DNA from: Actinomycetes bacterium
GTDB taxonomy: Bacteria > Actinomycetota > Actinomycetes > Mycobacteriales > Mycobacteriaceae
Reading direction: 5' to 3'
Assembly (NCBI GenBank): GCA_021793835.1
Contig: JAJYRZ010000003.1
Span: 1 to 38,607 of the forward strand
Length of the DNA stretch: 38,607 nt
Numbering within the stretch: the first letter of the stretch is position 1; each line of letters starts with the position of its first letter. Positions 24,750-34,141 of this stretch are shown piece after piece. The position numbers were made by a program, and so were the translations under genes. The notes beneath the pieces are model-generated. The model did not search any database. It was not told the origin of the DNA and saw only the letters and a list, made by a program, of their open reading frames with translations.

Positions 24750-25973
24750 ATGGCACGCAACCGCATGGAGGAACAGGCCCGCACGATCCTGCGCAGTCAG
24801 GGCGGCACGATCGACCGGCCGGTGACCGCAGACGGCGACCGATCGTTTCCGCTGGCGTACGTGCGCACCGGCCCGCGCACCGACACCCCGATCGTGGTGC
24901 TGCCCGGGGGACCCGGACTGGCCTCGGTGGTGCCGTACCGCGGCTTCCGCAAGCTCGCCGCCGGAAAAGACCTGGACGTGCTGATGATCGAGCACCGCGG
25001 GATCGGCCTGTCCGGGCGCACCGCGGACGGCCGTGCGCTGCCCGCCGAAGCGGTGACGGTCGAATCGGCCGCCGACGACGTGGCCGCGGTGCTCGACGAG
25101 GTCGGCGCCGCGCAGGCGATCATCGTCGGCTCCTCCTACGGCTCCTATCTCGCTCAGGCGGTGGCGGTGCGCCACCCCGACCGGGTCGCGGCGCTGGTCC
25201 TGGACTCGACGATGCTCACGGTCGAAGACGACCTGGCGGCGATGCGCGCCCACCGGCGCCGCATCCTGTGGGACGGCGCGCCGGACGCCGACCCGGACCT
25301 GGCGGCGGCGGTGCGCGCAGTCGCCGAGGCGGGTGAACCGGCGCGCGACCTGGCCCATGTGGTGCAGGTGGTCTACGAGTTCGCCGGCCCCGAGATCCTC
25401 CACCGACTGCTGCACGCCCGCGCACGCGGCCGCGGTGGCCGGTTGTGGAAGCGGATCGCCGGACTGGGCGCCGGCGAACTCGACGGCCCGGGCCGGCCGT
25501 TCTTCATGGAACTGGACCCGGTGGCCGGGATCGCGTTCGGACAGCTCGGCTACGGGCTGCCGCCGGACGGCGGGCCGCTCGATCCGCAGCTGGCCTTCGC
25601 CGAGGTCGCCGGCGACCGGCCGGTGTATGCCGGTGAGCCGCTCGACCTGCCGGCCGCGGTGCCCGGCTACCGGTGGCCCACCGTCGTGATCTCCGGCGAC
25701 CGGGATCTACGCACCCCGCGCACGATCGCCGAACGCCTCGTCGACCTGGCGCCCGACGCGGTGCTGGTCCCGCTGGATCGCACCGGACACAGCGTGCTGG
25801 ACACCCACCAGCTCGCCCTGGTGGAGATCATCCGGGCGGTCCGCGCCGGTAAGACCGCCGACCTGCAAGGACGTGGGCAGGAGATCTCCGACGTGCCGCG
25901 CAAGGGCGCCTCGCGCCTGGTCGGCACACTGATCACCGCGCTGGTGCGGATCACCACCCGGCCCGTGCGCTGA
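24750..25973 (+). CDS. Alpha/beta hydrolase
   Basis: IVVLPGGPGLASV oxyanion region, GSSYGSYLA nucleophile elbow, C-terminal GHSVLD; start ATG 24750. Confidence 0.85.
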   Translation: MARNRMEEQARTILRSQGGTIDRPVTADGDRSFPLAYVRTGPRTDTPIVVLPGGPGLASVVPYRGFRKLAAGKDLDVLMIEHRGIGLSGRTADGRALPAEAVTVESAADDVAAVLDEVGAAQAIIVGSSYGSYLAQAVAVRHPDRVAALVLDSTMLTVEDDLAAMRAHRRRILWDGAPDADPDLAAAVRAVAEAGEPARDLAHVVQVVYEFAGPEILHRLLHARARGRGGRLWKRIAGLGAGELDGPGRPFFMELDPVAGIAFGQLGYGLPPDGGPLDPQLAFAEVAGDRPVYAGEPLDLPAAVPGYRWPTVVISGDRDLRTPRTIAERLVDLAPDAVLVPLDRTGHSVLDTHQLALVEIIRAVRAGKTADLQGRGQEISDVPRKGASRLVGTLITALVRITTRPVR

Positions 25974-26022
25974 CTCCGCGCGGTCCCTGCCGGTCCCGCC
26001 CGCGCCGTGTGCGCCCGGGGTG

Positions 26023-26856
26023 TCAGCCGCGCAGCGGGGTCAGCTCCACCCCGGTGACCCCGAGCGGCCCGCACACCCGGTCGACGAAGTCGACCGCGCC
26101 CAGGCCCGGCCCGGCGTGTACCCGGGCGGCGAGCACCGCCGGGCCCGACAGCGCGGCCACGAAATCCGTCTCGGGGGCGGCGTGCAGGGCGTCGCCGACC
26201 GCGACGATCTTTCCGGGGCTGACCTGCAGCCACAGCATCGTCTCGGCCGCGCCGCGCTGCAGGCGCTGATCGACCAGGGTCTCGAGCCGGACGACACCGG
26301 AGTCGATGAGTCGGCGCCGACGCCGCGACGCGGTCGACGGATCGATCCCGGCGGTCGCGGCCAGGGTGCGCAGATCGGCCCGGCCGTCGCCCGTCAGGGT
26401 GCCGATGAGCAGTTCGTCGACCGCATCGATGCGCCCGGTGGGTGCATTCGGATCCGCGGCCCCGGCGCCCCAGCGGTGCAGCACGGCCGCCCCGGCCCCC
26501 GCATCACCGGCGGGTCCCGGATCCGCATCCCCGGTGACCAGGGTGATCCGTTCGCTGCGGTCGGCGCTCACCCGCGACCACAGCACCGATCCGGTCGCGG
26601 GCCCTGGTGTCTGGGCCGCCGGCGCATCGGCGGCGGTCAGCGGTGTGCGCAGCAGGCGTTCGGGTCCCGCCGCGGCGTCGATCAGGGGCCGGGCGACGAC
26701 CCGGATCAGTCCGTCGCGGCGCAGACGGCGGTAGCGGGCGGACAGGGTGGAGGCGGCGATGCCCAGGCGGCCGGCCAGCTCGGCGAACGGTGCGGCCGGG
26801 GCGTCGACCAGTGCGGCGGCCAACGCGCGATCCGTCTCGTCGATCCGTGCGGGCAC
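26023..26856 (-). CDS. Lrp/AsnC family transcriptional regulator with two HTH modules
   Basis: IDETDRALAAALVDAPAAPFAELAGRLGIAASTLSARYRRLRRDGLI and a second AsnC HTH (IDAVDELLIGTLTGDGRADLRTLAATAGIDPSTASRRRRRLIDSGVV). Confidence 0.85.
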   Translation of the reverse strand: MPARIDETDRALAAALVDAPAAPFAELAGRLGIAASTLSARYRRLRRDGLIRVVARPLIDAAAGPERLLRTPLTAADAPAAQTPGPATGSVLWSRVSADRSERITLVTGDADPGPAGDAGAGAAVLHRWGAGAADPNAPTGRIDAVDELLIGTLTGDGRADLRTLAATAGIDPSTASRRRRRLIDSGVVRLETLVDQRLQRGAAETMLWLQVSPGKIVAVGDALHAAPETDFVAALSGPAVLAARVHAGPGLGAVDFVDRVCGPLGVTGVELTPLRG

Positions 26857-26898
26857 CGGTCACCCCGCTCTCTTTTCATGCACAGATGTGAAGAACCT

Positions 26899-26998
26899 TG
26901 TGGATAACTGTCACATTACGGCTCACTCTGGCGATGTGTCCGGTAGGACACGGAAGTTTCTTGCAGTTATCCACAGTTCTGTGCACAGCTGTGGACGG
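26899..26998. promoter_or_regulatory. DnaA-box cluster in asnC/exporter divergent intergenic region
   Basis: TGTGGATAA 26899-26907 and TTATCCACA 26967-26975 (both perfect, inverted), TGTGGACGG 26990-26998. Confidence 0.65.
26936..26951. promoter_or_regulatory. Palindromic candidate operator GTGTCC-GGTA-GGACAC
   Basis: Perfect 6 bp arms, 4 nt centre, between divergent asnC and exporter genes. Confidence 0.5.
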
Positions 26999-27183
26999 CG
27001 TGGGCGCGCGGAAGGAGATGATCGCCACCCGGGATCGGACCCCGGGGCGCCGCGACGAGACGGTCACGAAGTCGTAACATGAGCCGATGACCATGTCCGT
27101 GGCCGCGTGCCCGGACCGTGTGAAGGTAGGTGAATCGTCCTGACCTGCATCGAGCACCGACGCACGTCGGCGACGACCCGGCG

Positions 27184-27840
27184 ATGAAGTCGCTGCTGGC
27201 GATCATCCCGCTGGGCGCCGTCGACTCGGTCAACGTGCTCGCTCTGCTGGCGGTGATCTACGTCTGGGTGTCCAGCTCGGGGCGGGCCGAATACGCCCGC
27301 ACCGCCCTGGCCTACGTGGTCGGCGGCATCATCGGGCTGACCCTGACCCTGCTGTTCTCCTTCACCTTCATCGTCGCCTGGGTGCGCGAGGCGCTCGATG
27401 CGATCTCCGGCACCCTGGCCGGGGTGATCGGCCTGGCGCTGGCCGGGGTGCTGCTGTGGCTGGCCGTGCAGACCTATCGCAGTCCGCCGATGTCGCTGCC
27501 GGTCCACCGCCAGGTGCATCCGGTGCTGGCCTTCGTCCTCGGCATCGCCACCTGGGGCATCCAGTCGCTGACCTCGGCCCCGTTCTACGCCGCGATCGCG
27601 GTGATGGCCCCGCTCGACGGCTGGCATCGGCTGCTCAACGCGGTGGTCTTCGTGATCATCGCCCTCGGACCGGTGCTCACCCTGGTCGGCGCGCTCGCAC
27701 TGGTCTCCCACGATCTCGGGCAGCGCATCGTCGCCCGGGTGGAGGAGGCGCTGCCGCGCGCGTCGAAGACGGTGTCGATCGTGCTGGCCGCGGCCGCGGT
27801 GGTCGGGGCCGGCTTCGCGATCGCGGTGATCGTGTCCTGA
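27184..27840 (+). CDS. GAP/LysE-like six-TM exporter-type membrane protein
   Basis: MKSLLAIIPLGAVDSVNVLALLAVIYVWVSSSGRAEYARTALAYVVGGIIGL...; hydrophobic 6-TM pattern; divergent from asnC. Confidence 0.7.
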   Translation: MKSLLAIIPLGAVDSVNVLALLAVIYVWVSSSGRAEYARTALAYVVGGIIGLTLTLLFSFTFIVAWVREALDAISGTLAGVIGLALAGVLLWLAVQTYRSPPMSLPVHRQVHPVLAFVLGIATWGIQSLTSAPFYAAIAVMAPLDGWHRLLNAVVFVIIALGPVLTLVGALALVSHDLGQRIVARVEEALPRASKTVSIVLAAAAVVGAGFAIAVIVS

Positions 27841-27896
27841 CCCGCGGGGGCCGGGTCTGGGCCCCGGCGCCGACCCTGCGTGTCGGACCGGGAGGT

Positions 27897-28553
27897 TCAG
27901 TGCGGGCGGGAGGTCGGCGCGGTGTAGACCGCCACGATCACATCGACCAGGTCGATGCCGAGTTCGGCCCAGTCGGGCGCGGACTGCGCATCGCCGGCCT
28001 CGGCGCGCAGCCGCTCGTGCTCGGCGCACATGGTCACGATCAGCTGCCGGGCCATCTCCGAGCGGACCGAGAGCACCGCGGCCGGCAGATCGGGCACCGC
28101 GGCGAGCATGCCGGCGCGCACCGCACGTATCTGTCCCAGGCCGACCGCGTCGGCGTTGACGATCTCGCGCAGCCCCGGATCGGCCTGGATCTGGGCGGCG
28201 CAGCGCGCATACCAGGACGGGGTGCCCAGCTCGGCGAAGTGCGCCACGATCGGCCTGACCAGGCACTCGACCCAGGCGCGCAGCGGCGCATCGGTGGGCA
28301 GCTCGGCCAGCAGCGGGGCGCGCAGGGCGTCGACGGCGGCGGTGTGCCGCTCGGAGATCGCCCGGATCAGGTCGGTCTTGCCGCCGAAGTGATAGCTCAC
28401 CGCGGTGGTGTTGCGCTGCCCGGCCGCCTGCGCGATCCGGCGCCCCGACACCGGCCCCACACCGTCCTCGGCGAACAGCCGCTCGGCCGCGTCGAGCAGC
28501 GCCCGGCGCGTGGCCACGGTCCGGGCGTCGGATTCGCGCGGCGGTGCGGTCAT
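27897..28553 (-). CDS. TetR/AcrR family transcriptional regulator
   Basis: TRRALLDAAERLFAEDGVGPVSGRRIAQAAGQRNTTAVSYHFGGKTDLI HTH; divergent from MFS gene. Confidence 0.92.
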   Translation of the reverse strand: MTAPPRESDARTVATRRALLDAAERLFAEDGVGPVSGRRIAQAAGQRNTTAVSYHFGGKTDLIRAISERHTAAVDALRAPLLAELPTDAPLRAWVECLVRPIVAHFAELGTPSWYARCAAQIQADPGLREIVNADAVGLGQIRAVRAGMLAAVPDLPAAVLSVRSEMARQLIVTMCAEHERLRAEAGDAQSAPDWAELGIDLVDVIVAVYTAPTSRPH

Positions 28554-28607
28554 GGCGGTCCCTGCTCTCGGCGGTGGTGATCGCGGGTAGTCAAGTACCG
28601 GTTTTGT

Positions 28608-28659
28608 TTTAAGTCAAGTGACTGTTGTACCGTGCCCAGAGTCAATCACGTGACTTAAA
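28608..28659. promoter_or_regulatory. Paired inverted TetR operator candidates
   Basis: TTTAAGTCAAGTGAC (28608-28622) and TCACGTGACTTAAA (28646-28659) are near-identical inverted copies; extra half site AGTCAAGT at 28589-28596. Confidence 0.78.
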
Positions 28660-28702
28660 CGGTGCGGGGGTCCGCACGCGGCCCCGATGAACGAGGAATC
28701 TC

Positions 28703-30178
28703 ATGCGCGAACCAACGGCAGGCGATCCGGCCACCGCCGCCCGTCCGGCGCCGGGCGGTGCGGGTGTGATCGTGGCGGTGCTCGCCTTCTCCGGCATCAC
28801 CGTCTCGCTGATGCAGACCCTGATCATCCCGATCATCCCGCTGCTGCCCGGGTTCCTCAGCGCCTCCCCGGCCGATGCCGCGTGGGCGGTCACCGCCACC
28901 CTGCTCGCCTCGGCCGTGGCCGTGCCCTCGGCCGGACGTCTCGGCGACATGTACGGCAAGCGCCGCATGGTGCTGATCTCGGTGGCGCTGATGGTGCTCG
29001 GCTCGCTGATCGGGGCACTGACCTCCACGCTGTGGGTGATGGTGCTCGCCCGCGTGCTCCAGGGCGCGGCCGCCGGGGTGATCCCGCTGGGCATCAGCAT
29101 CCTGCGCGATGCGCTGCCGGCCGAGAAGCTGGCCGGGGCCGTCGGGGTGATGAGCGCCTCGCTCGGTGTGGGCGGGGCACTGGGCATGCCCATCGCGGCG
29201 GCGATCGCCGAATGGGCGGACTGGCACATGCTGTTCTGGGTCTCGGTGATCCTCGGCATCGTGTCCGGTCTGCTGATCCTGGTGTTCGTGCCGGAATCGG
29301 ATCTGCGCAGCGGCGGATCGTTCGACGGCGTCGGTGCGGCGGGCCTGTCGATCGCGCTGATCGCCCTGCTGCTGTCGATCTCCAAGGGCGCCGACTGGGG
29401 CTGGACCTCGGCGCCGACGCTGATCGGTTTCCTCGTCGCCGCCGTGGTGCTGCCGATCTGGGGCACCCACCAGCTGCGCACGCACGACCCGCTGGTGGAC
29501 CTGCGGGTCTCGGCGGGCCGGCAGGTGCTGCTGACCAACATCGCCTCGGTGGTCTTCGGCTTCGCGATGTTCGCCCAGTCCCTGGTGATCCCGCAGGTGG
29601 TCCAGCTGCCGAAGGAGGCCGGGCTCGGCCTGGACTCGACGATCCTGATGGCCGGTCTGGTGATGGCCCCGGGCGGACTGGTGATGATGGTCGCGGCCTC
29701 GGCCTCGGCGAAGCTGACCAACCGCTACGGGCCCAAGATCACCCTGATGCTCGGCGCGGTGGTGGTCGGCGGCGCCTACGGGGTGGGCGCGTTCACCATG
29801 CATTCGATCTGGCAGATCATCGTGATCACCTCGGTCACCAGCGGCGGCATCGGCCTGGCCTACGCCGCGATGCCCGCTCTGATCATGGGTGCGGTCCCCG
29901 AATCGCAGACCGGTGCGGCCAATGCGCTCAACACCCTGATGCGCTCGCTGGGCACCTCCTTCGCCAGCGCCATCGCCGGGGTCGTGCTGGCCACGATGAC
30001 CGTCCGTCTCGGCCCGGCCGAACTGCCCTCGGAGACCGGCTTCCAGGTGGTCATGCTCGCTGCGGCCGGGTCGTCGCTGGCCGCACTGCTGATCGCCGCC
30101 GCCCTGCCGCGCCGGCGCGGGGTGGGCGGCCGTGCCCCCACACCCGCCGAGGCCGAGCCGGTGCCGGCCCGGGACTAG
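28703..30178 (+). CDS. MFS transporter, EmrB/QacA drug-efflux type
   Basis: DHA2-like multi-TM pattern; GRLGDMYGKRRMVLISV loop motif; about 491 aa. Confidence 0.92.
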   Translation: MREPTAGDPATAARPAPGGAGVIVAVLAFSGITVSLMQTLIIPIIPLLPGFLSASPADAAWAVTATLLASAVAVPSAGRLGDMYGKRRMVLISVALMVLGSLIGALTSTLWVMVLARVLQGAAAGVIPLGISILRDALPAEKLAGAVGVMSASLGVGGALGMPIAAAIAEWADWHMLFWVSVILGIVSGLLILVFVPESDLRSGGSFDGVGAAGLSIALIALLLSISKGADWGWTSAPTLIGFLVAAVVLPIWGTHQLRTHDPLVDLRVSAGRQVLLTNIASVVFGFAMFAQSLVIPQVVQLPKEAGLGLDSTILMAGLVMAPGGLVMMVAASASAKLTNRYGPKITLMLGAVVVGGAYGVGAFTMHSIWQIIVITSVTSGGIGLAYAAMPALIMGAVPESQTGAANALNTLMRSLGTSFASAIAGVVLATMTVRLGPAELPSETGFQVVMLAAAGSSLAALLIAAALPRRRGVGGRAPTPAEAEPVPARD

Positions 30179-30188
30179 ATCCGCGCGC

Positions 30189-30770
30189 TCACCGTGCGCC
30201 GGCCCCGCGCCGGTGACAGCCCACCAGGTGGGTGTCGACCAGACCGGCCGCCTCGGCCAGGGCGAAACACGAGACCGGGCCGACGAAGGTCAATCCGTGG
30301 GATTTGAGCGCCTTGGCCATCGCCGCGGACTCCGGCGACCGGGTGGGCACCTGCCCGGCGGTCTCAGGCGGGGCGACCCGCGGGCGGTGCGCCCAGATCA
30401 CCGCGGCCAGACCGTCGCCGGAGCGCAGCCGCTGCACGGCGCGGGCGTTGGTGCGGCAGGCGAAGACCTTCGCCCGGTTCCGGATCAGCCGGGCGTCGGT
30501 GAGGATCTGCTCGAGCCGGGCGTCGGTGAGATCGGCGACCGCGTCCGGATCGAAATCGGCGAACGCCTCGCGCAGCGCCGGCCGCTTACCCAGCACCGTC
30601 GACCAGGACAGTCCGGCCTGGAAGGCCTCCAGGCAGAGCCGCTCGAACAGGCCGCGTTCGCTGCGCACCGGCAGCCCCCACTCGGTGTCGTGATACTCGG
30701 CCAGTGCCGGTGACCCGGTCGCCCACGGACAGCGGGCGATCCCGTCCGCGCCGACGATCACCGCACCCAT
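30189..30770 (-). CDS. tag: DNA-3-methyladenine glycosylase I
   Basis: CPWATGSPALAEYHDTEWGLPVRSERGLFERLCLEAFQAGLSWSTVLGKR; HLVGCHRR C-terminus. Confidence 0.95.
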   Translation of the reverse strand: MGAVIVGADGIARCPWATGSPALAEYHDTEWGLPVRSERGLFERLCLEAFQAGLSWSTVLGKRPALREAFADFDPDAVADLTDARLEQILTDARLIRNRAKVFACRTNARAVQRLRSGDGLAAVIWAHRPRVAPPETAGQVPTRSPESAAMAKALKSHGLTFVGPVSCFALAEAAGLVDTHLVGCHRRGAGAR

Positions 30771-30917
30771 CGGACCTTCTCCCTCCCCGGCGCAGCCGGG
30801 GGCCCTGCGCGGTTCGGTTCCATCGTCTCACCTCGCACCGACGGCGGCCGCGGGCATGATGACGGCAGACGGGCGGCACCGATCGGTGTGGCCGGCCGCG
30901 AAGGGAGAGAGGCGACG

Positions 30918-31652
30918 ATGACCGATCCGGGCGCGGAGACCGCCGCGCAGTCCTTCGACATCCTGGGCGAGACGGTGACCCTGCCGGTGCGGGTGCGCGA
31001 CGCGACGATCCACACGGCGATGTTCGCGGTGCCCGCGCGCAAGGCCCAGCAGCTCGCGGACCCGTCCGGGCTGACGGTCGCACCGATCGCCCCCGGTCGC
31101 ACGCTGTGCGCCTTGATGTTCATCGACTACCTCGACGGGGATCTGAAGACCTACCGCGAATACGGTGTCGGCTTCGCGGTACGCGGGGCGGGCGGGCCGG
31201 GCGCCTCCCGGGTGGGGGCGCTGGTGCACCGGCTGCCGGTCACCGAGGAGTTCACCTTGGAGGCGGGCCGGAAGATCTGGGGCTTTCCGAAGGTGATGAG
31301 CGATATCGCCCTGTCGAAGGAGTCGGGCGCGGCGCGCGGGGTGCTGCGGATCGGCGGTGATCTGGTGGCCGATCTGCGCATCGCCCGCGGACTGCCCGTC
31401 CCCGGCGGCGGGCCCACCGCCGCGGTCGACGTCTACACCCACTTCAAGGGCACTACCCGGCGGATCCCGTGGTCGCTGCGGCCGGGGGCCACTCGCAGCC
31501 GGCCGGGCGGGGCGCACCTGCTGCTCGGCCCACACCCGTGGGGTGAAGAGCTGCGCGGACTGGGTCTGCCGCGGCCCGCCCTGGTCTCGACCTCGATGAC
31601 CGGGGTGCGGATGGAGTTCGGCGCGGCGATCGAGGTGGGCTTGGCACGGTGA
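30918..31652 (+). CDS. Acetoacetate decarboxylase-family protein
   Basis: YGVGFAVRG...FTLEAGRKIWGFPKVMSDIAL motif. Confidence 0.82.
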   Translation: MTDPGAETAAQSFDILGETVTLPVRVRDATIHTAMFAVPARKAQQLADPSGLTVAPIAPGRTLCALMFIDYLDGDLKTYREYGVGFAVRGAGGPGASRVGALVHRLPVTEEFTLEAGRKIWGFPKVMSDIALSKESGAARGVLRIGGDLVADLRIARGLPVPGGGPTAAVDVYTHFKGTTRRIPWSLRPGATRSRPGGAHLLLGPHPWGEELRGLGLPRPALVSTSMTGVRMEFGAAIEVGLAR

Positions 31653-31749
31653 TCGGCGTCTTGGCGGAAATCCTTGCTCCGCAGACCCGGCCACCTTAAT
31701 ATCCGACAAGCAGATTTTTCAGATGACATCCGTCCCGGGAGGACCGCAG

Positions 31750-32169
31750 ATGCTCAAGGGCTTCAAGAACTTCATGATGCAGGGCCAGGTCGTCGTCGTG
31801 GCGGTCGGCCTGGTCGTGGCCACCGCCTTCAGCGGCCTGGTCGAATCGTTCACCGACAGCGTGATCAACCCGCTGGTCGCCGCCGCCGGCGGCCCCGACG
31901 ACCTCGGCCTGGGCTGGCTGATCCGCGAGGGCAACAACGAGACCTTCGTCGACATCGGCGGATTCATCTCCGGGATCGTCTACTTCGTCATCTTCATGGC
32001 GGTGATCTACTTCGCCATCGTCGTGCCCTACCGCGCCTACCAGGCCCGCCGCGGCAACGAGGTCTTCGGCGATCCGGCGCCGACCAAGACCTGCCCGGCC
32101 TGCCTGTCGGACGATCTGCCGGTGGGCGCGAGCAAGTGCAAGTACTGCGCCACCGAGCTCACCGCCTGA
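31750..32169 (+). CDS. mscL: MscL-type large-conductance mechanosensitive channel with C-terminal zinc ribbon
   Basis: MLKGFKNFMMQGQVVVVAVGLVVATAFSGLVESFTDSVINPLV; C-terminal CPACLSDDLPVGASKCKYC; RBS GGGAGGA. Confidence 0.88.
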   Translation: MLKGFKNFMMQGQVVVVAVGLVVATAFSGLVESFTDSVINPLVAAAGGPDDLGLGWLIREGNNETFVDIGGFISGIVYFVIFMAVIYFAIVVPYRAYQARRGNEVFGDPAPTKTCPACLSDDLPVGASKCKYCATELTA

Positions 32170-32223
32170 TCTGCGTAGCGCAGTCCGGCGGATGAGCGCC
32201 GGGTGAGGTCGGCGGACGACCGA

Positions 32224-32270
32224 CGAGCCGGGCCGCATCCTGGCAAAGGGTGCGGCCCGGCTCGTTTCTC
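32224..32270 (+). terminator. Intrinsic terminator after mscL
   Basis: 17 bp stem CGAGCCGGGCCGCATCC / GGGTGCGGCCCGGCTCG (one G-U), loop TGGCAAA, tail TTTCTC. Confidence 0.85.
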
Positions 32271-32328
32271 ATAATCGTCGGACGGGCGCGGTGCCGCGGC
32301 TGCGCGGGGCGACCGCGCCCGGAGGCGG

Positions 32329-32535
32329 TCAGCCCAGGGGAGCGTCCACCCGCGGCGGGGCGTCGGCAGGCGGGGGATAGGTGCCGCGCCGGCGGGTGAT
32401 CACCGCGGCCGCGGTGGTGGCGGCCCCGGCCACGCCGAGCACGATCGCGCCGGTCACGGCCAGCGCGGTACGCGTCCGGCAGTGCAGTTGCTCTCGGGCG
32501 TTCGAGCTGGCCCGCCGCTGCTTTCCTCTGCTCAT
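32329..32535 (-). CDS. Small single-TM protein (68 aa)
   Basis: [69 protein letters not shown]-terminal part of ORF 32329..33051. Confidence 0.5.
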   Translation of the reverse strand: MSRGKQRRASSNAREQLHCRTRTALAVTGAIVLGVAGAATTAAAVITRRRGTYPPPADAPPRVDAPLG

Positions 32536-32640
32536 GACCGCAAGCTTGCCTGGCCCGCCGGGGCGGGGCAACGCCGCACCGCACGACGGGCGGACCCGAA
32601 CCGGGCGTCGGGGCGGACGCGGCGGGCCACAAGTGGCACG

Positions 32641-33183
32641 ATGGGCGTCGTGACTGCATCGATTAAGACCGCGACTGCGACCCTGCACACCAACCGCGGC
32701 GACATCAAGATCTCCCTGTTCGGCAACCACGCCCCGAAGACCGTGGCCAACTTCGTCGGCCTGGCCGACGGCTCGAAGGAGTACAAGACGCAGAACGCGG
32801 CCGGCAAGGACTCCGGACCGTTCTACGACGGCGCGATCTTCCACCGCGTCATCGACGGGTTCATGATCCAGGGCGGCGACCCGACCGGCACCGGTCGTGG
32901 CGGCCCGGGCTACCAGTTCGAGGACGAGTTCCACCCGGAGCTGACCTTCGACCGCCCGTACCTGCTGGCCATGGCCAACGCGGGCCCGGGCACCAACGGT
33001 TCGCAGTTCTTCATCACCACCGGTGCGACCCCGCACCTGAACATGCGCCACACCATCTTCGGTGAGGTCGACGGCGACGCCTCGCGTGCCGTGGTGGACG
33101 CGATCGGCACCACCGCCACCGACCGGATGGACCGTCCGACCGAGGACGTGGTGATCGAGTCGATCACCATCGCGCAGGACTGA
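32641..33183 (+). CDS. ppiA: Peptidyl-prolyl cis-trans isomerase (cyclophilin)
   Basis: [49 protein letters not shown]; start 32641 or 32650. Confidence 0.96.
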   Translation: MGVVTASIKTATATLHTNRGDIKISLFGNHAPKTVANFVGLADGSKEYKTQNAAGKDSGPFYDGAIFHRVIDGFMIQGGDPTGTGRGGPGYQFEDEFHPELTFDRPYLLAMANAGPGTNGSQFFITTGATPHLNMRHTIFGEVDGDASRAVVDAIGTTATDRMDRPTEDVVIESITIAQD

Positions 33184-33184
33184 C

Positions 33185-34141
33185 GTGACGGCACCCGGCT
33201 GGGGTGGGCACCAAGACCGGCCGGCCCCGCCGGGGTGCCACCGTCATCCCGATCGTCCCACCGGCCTGTCGTGCGCCCGGTGCGGACGACCCGCCTGCCC
33301 CGAATGTCTGAGCGAGGCGCCGGTGGGTTTCCACTGCGTGGACTGTGTGGCCGCCGACCGGCGCGCCCAGGCCGCCCATGCCCCGGCCGCGGGGACCGCC
33401 GCGGCCGGTACCGGGCTCTTCCGCCCGGTGATCACCTATGTGCTGATCGCACTGAACGTGCTGATCTACCTGATCACCGTGGTCCAGTCCGGCGACCTGA
33501 TGAACAACCAGGTCGGCTCCTCGCTGTTCAACGACTGGTCGCTGATCCCGGGCCTGGTGGCCGACGGCGAGTACTTCCGCCTGCTGGGCAGCGGCTTCCT
33601 GCACTTCGGACCGATCCACCTGCTGGCCAACATGTATGCGCTCTACGTGGTGGGCGGGCTGTGTGAACAGGCGCTCGGCCGCTGGCGTTATCTGGCGATC
33701 TACCTGCTGTCGCTGCTGGGCGGCGCGGCCGCGGTGATGTACGGGGCGTGGAATGCGCAGACCGCCGGCGCCTCGGGCGCGGTGTTCGGCCTGTTCGGCG
33801 CCGTGCTGATCCTGCTGGTGCGTAACAAGCGCAGCCCGGCGATGATCGGCACCGTCATCGTGCTCAACGTGGTCATCTCGCTGACCGTCCCGGGGATCTC
33901 CCTGGCCGGTCACCTGGGCGGGCTGGTCGCCGGCACCGTGGCCACCGCGGCGGTCGCCTACGCCCCGGAGATCCTGCGCACGGTCGGGGTGCGTCCCGGC
34001 TCGCCGGCGCTGTTCAACCGGTTCGGTATCGGGGTGCTGGTGGTGATCGGCGCGGCCGAGCTGACGATGCTCGCCGTGCAGATCGCCCAGATGCGCGCGG
34101 ACATCGCGCCGTTGACCTACTCGCAGATTCTCATTTTCTAG
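33185..34141 (+). CDS. Rhomboid-family intramembrane serine protease with N-terminal zinc-binding module
   Basis: CARCGRPACPECLSEAPVGFHCVDC; GASGAVFG catalytic Ser motif; AGHLGGLVAG catalytic His. Confidence 0.93.
   Translation: MTAPGWGGHQDRPAPPGCHRHPDRPTGLSCARCGRPACPECLSEAPVGFHCVDCVAADRRAQAAHAPAAGTAAAGTGLFRPVITYVLIALNVLIYLITVVQSGDLMNNQVGSSLFNDWSLIPGLVADGEYFRLLGSGFLHFGPIHLLANMYALYVVGGLCEQALGRWRYLAIYLLSLLGGAAAVMYGAWNAQTAGASGAVFGLFGAVLILLVRNKRSPAMIGTVIVLNVVISLTVPGISLAGHLGGLVAGTVATAAVAYAPEILRTVGVRPGSPALFNRFGIGVLVVIGAAELTMLAVQIAQMRADIAPLTYSQILIF

Noticed and set aside
28687-30216. 509 aa alternative plus-frame ORF over the MFS gene
   Set aside because: Arg/Gly/Ala-rich shifted frame without TM pattern; the frame at 28703 encodes the transporter.
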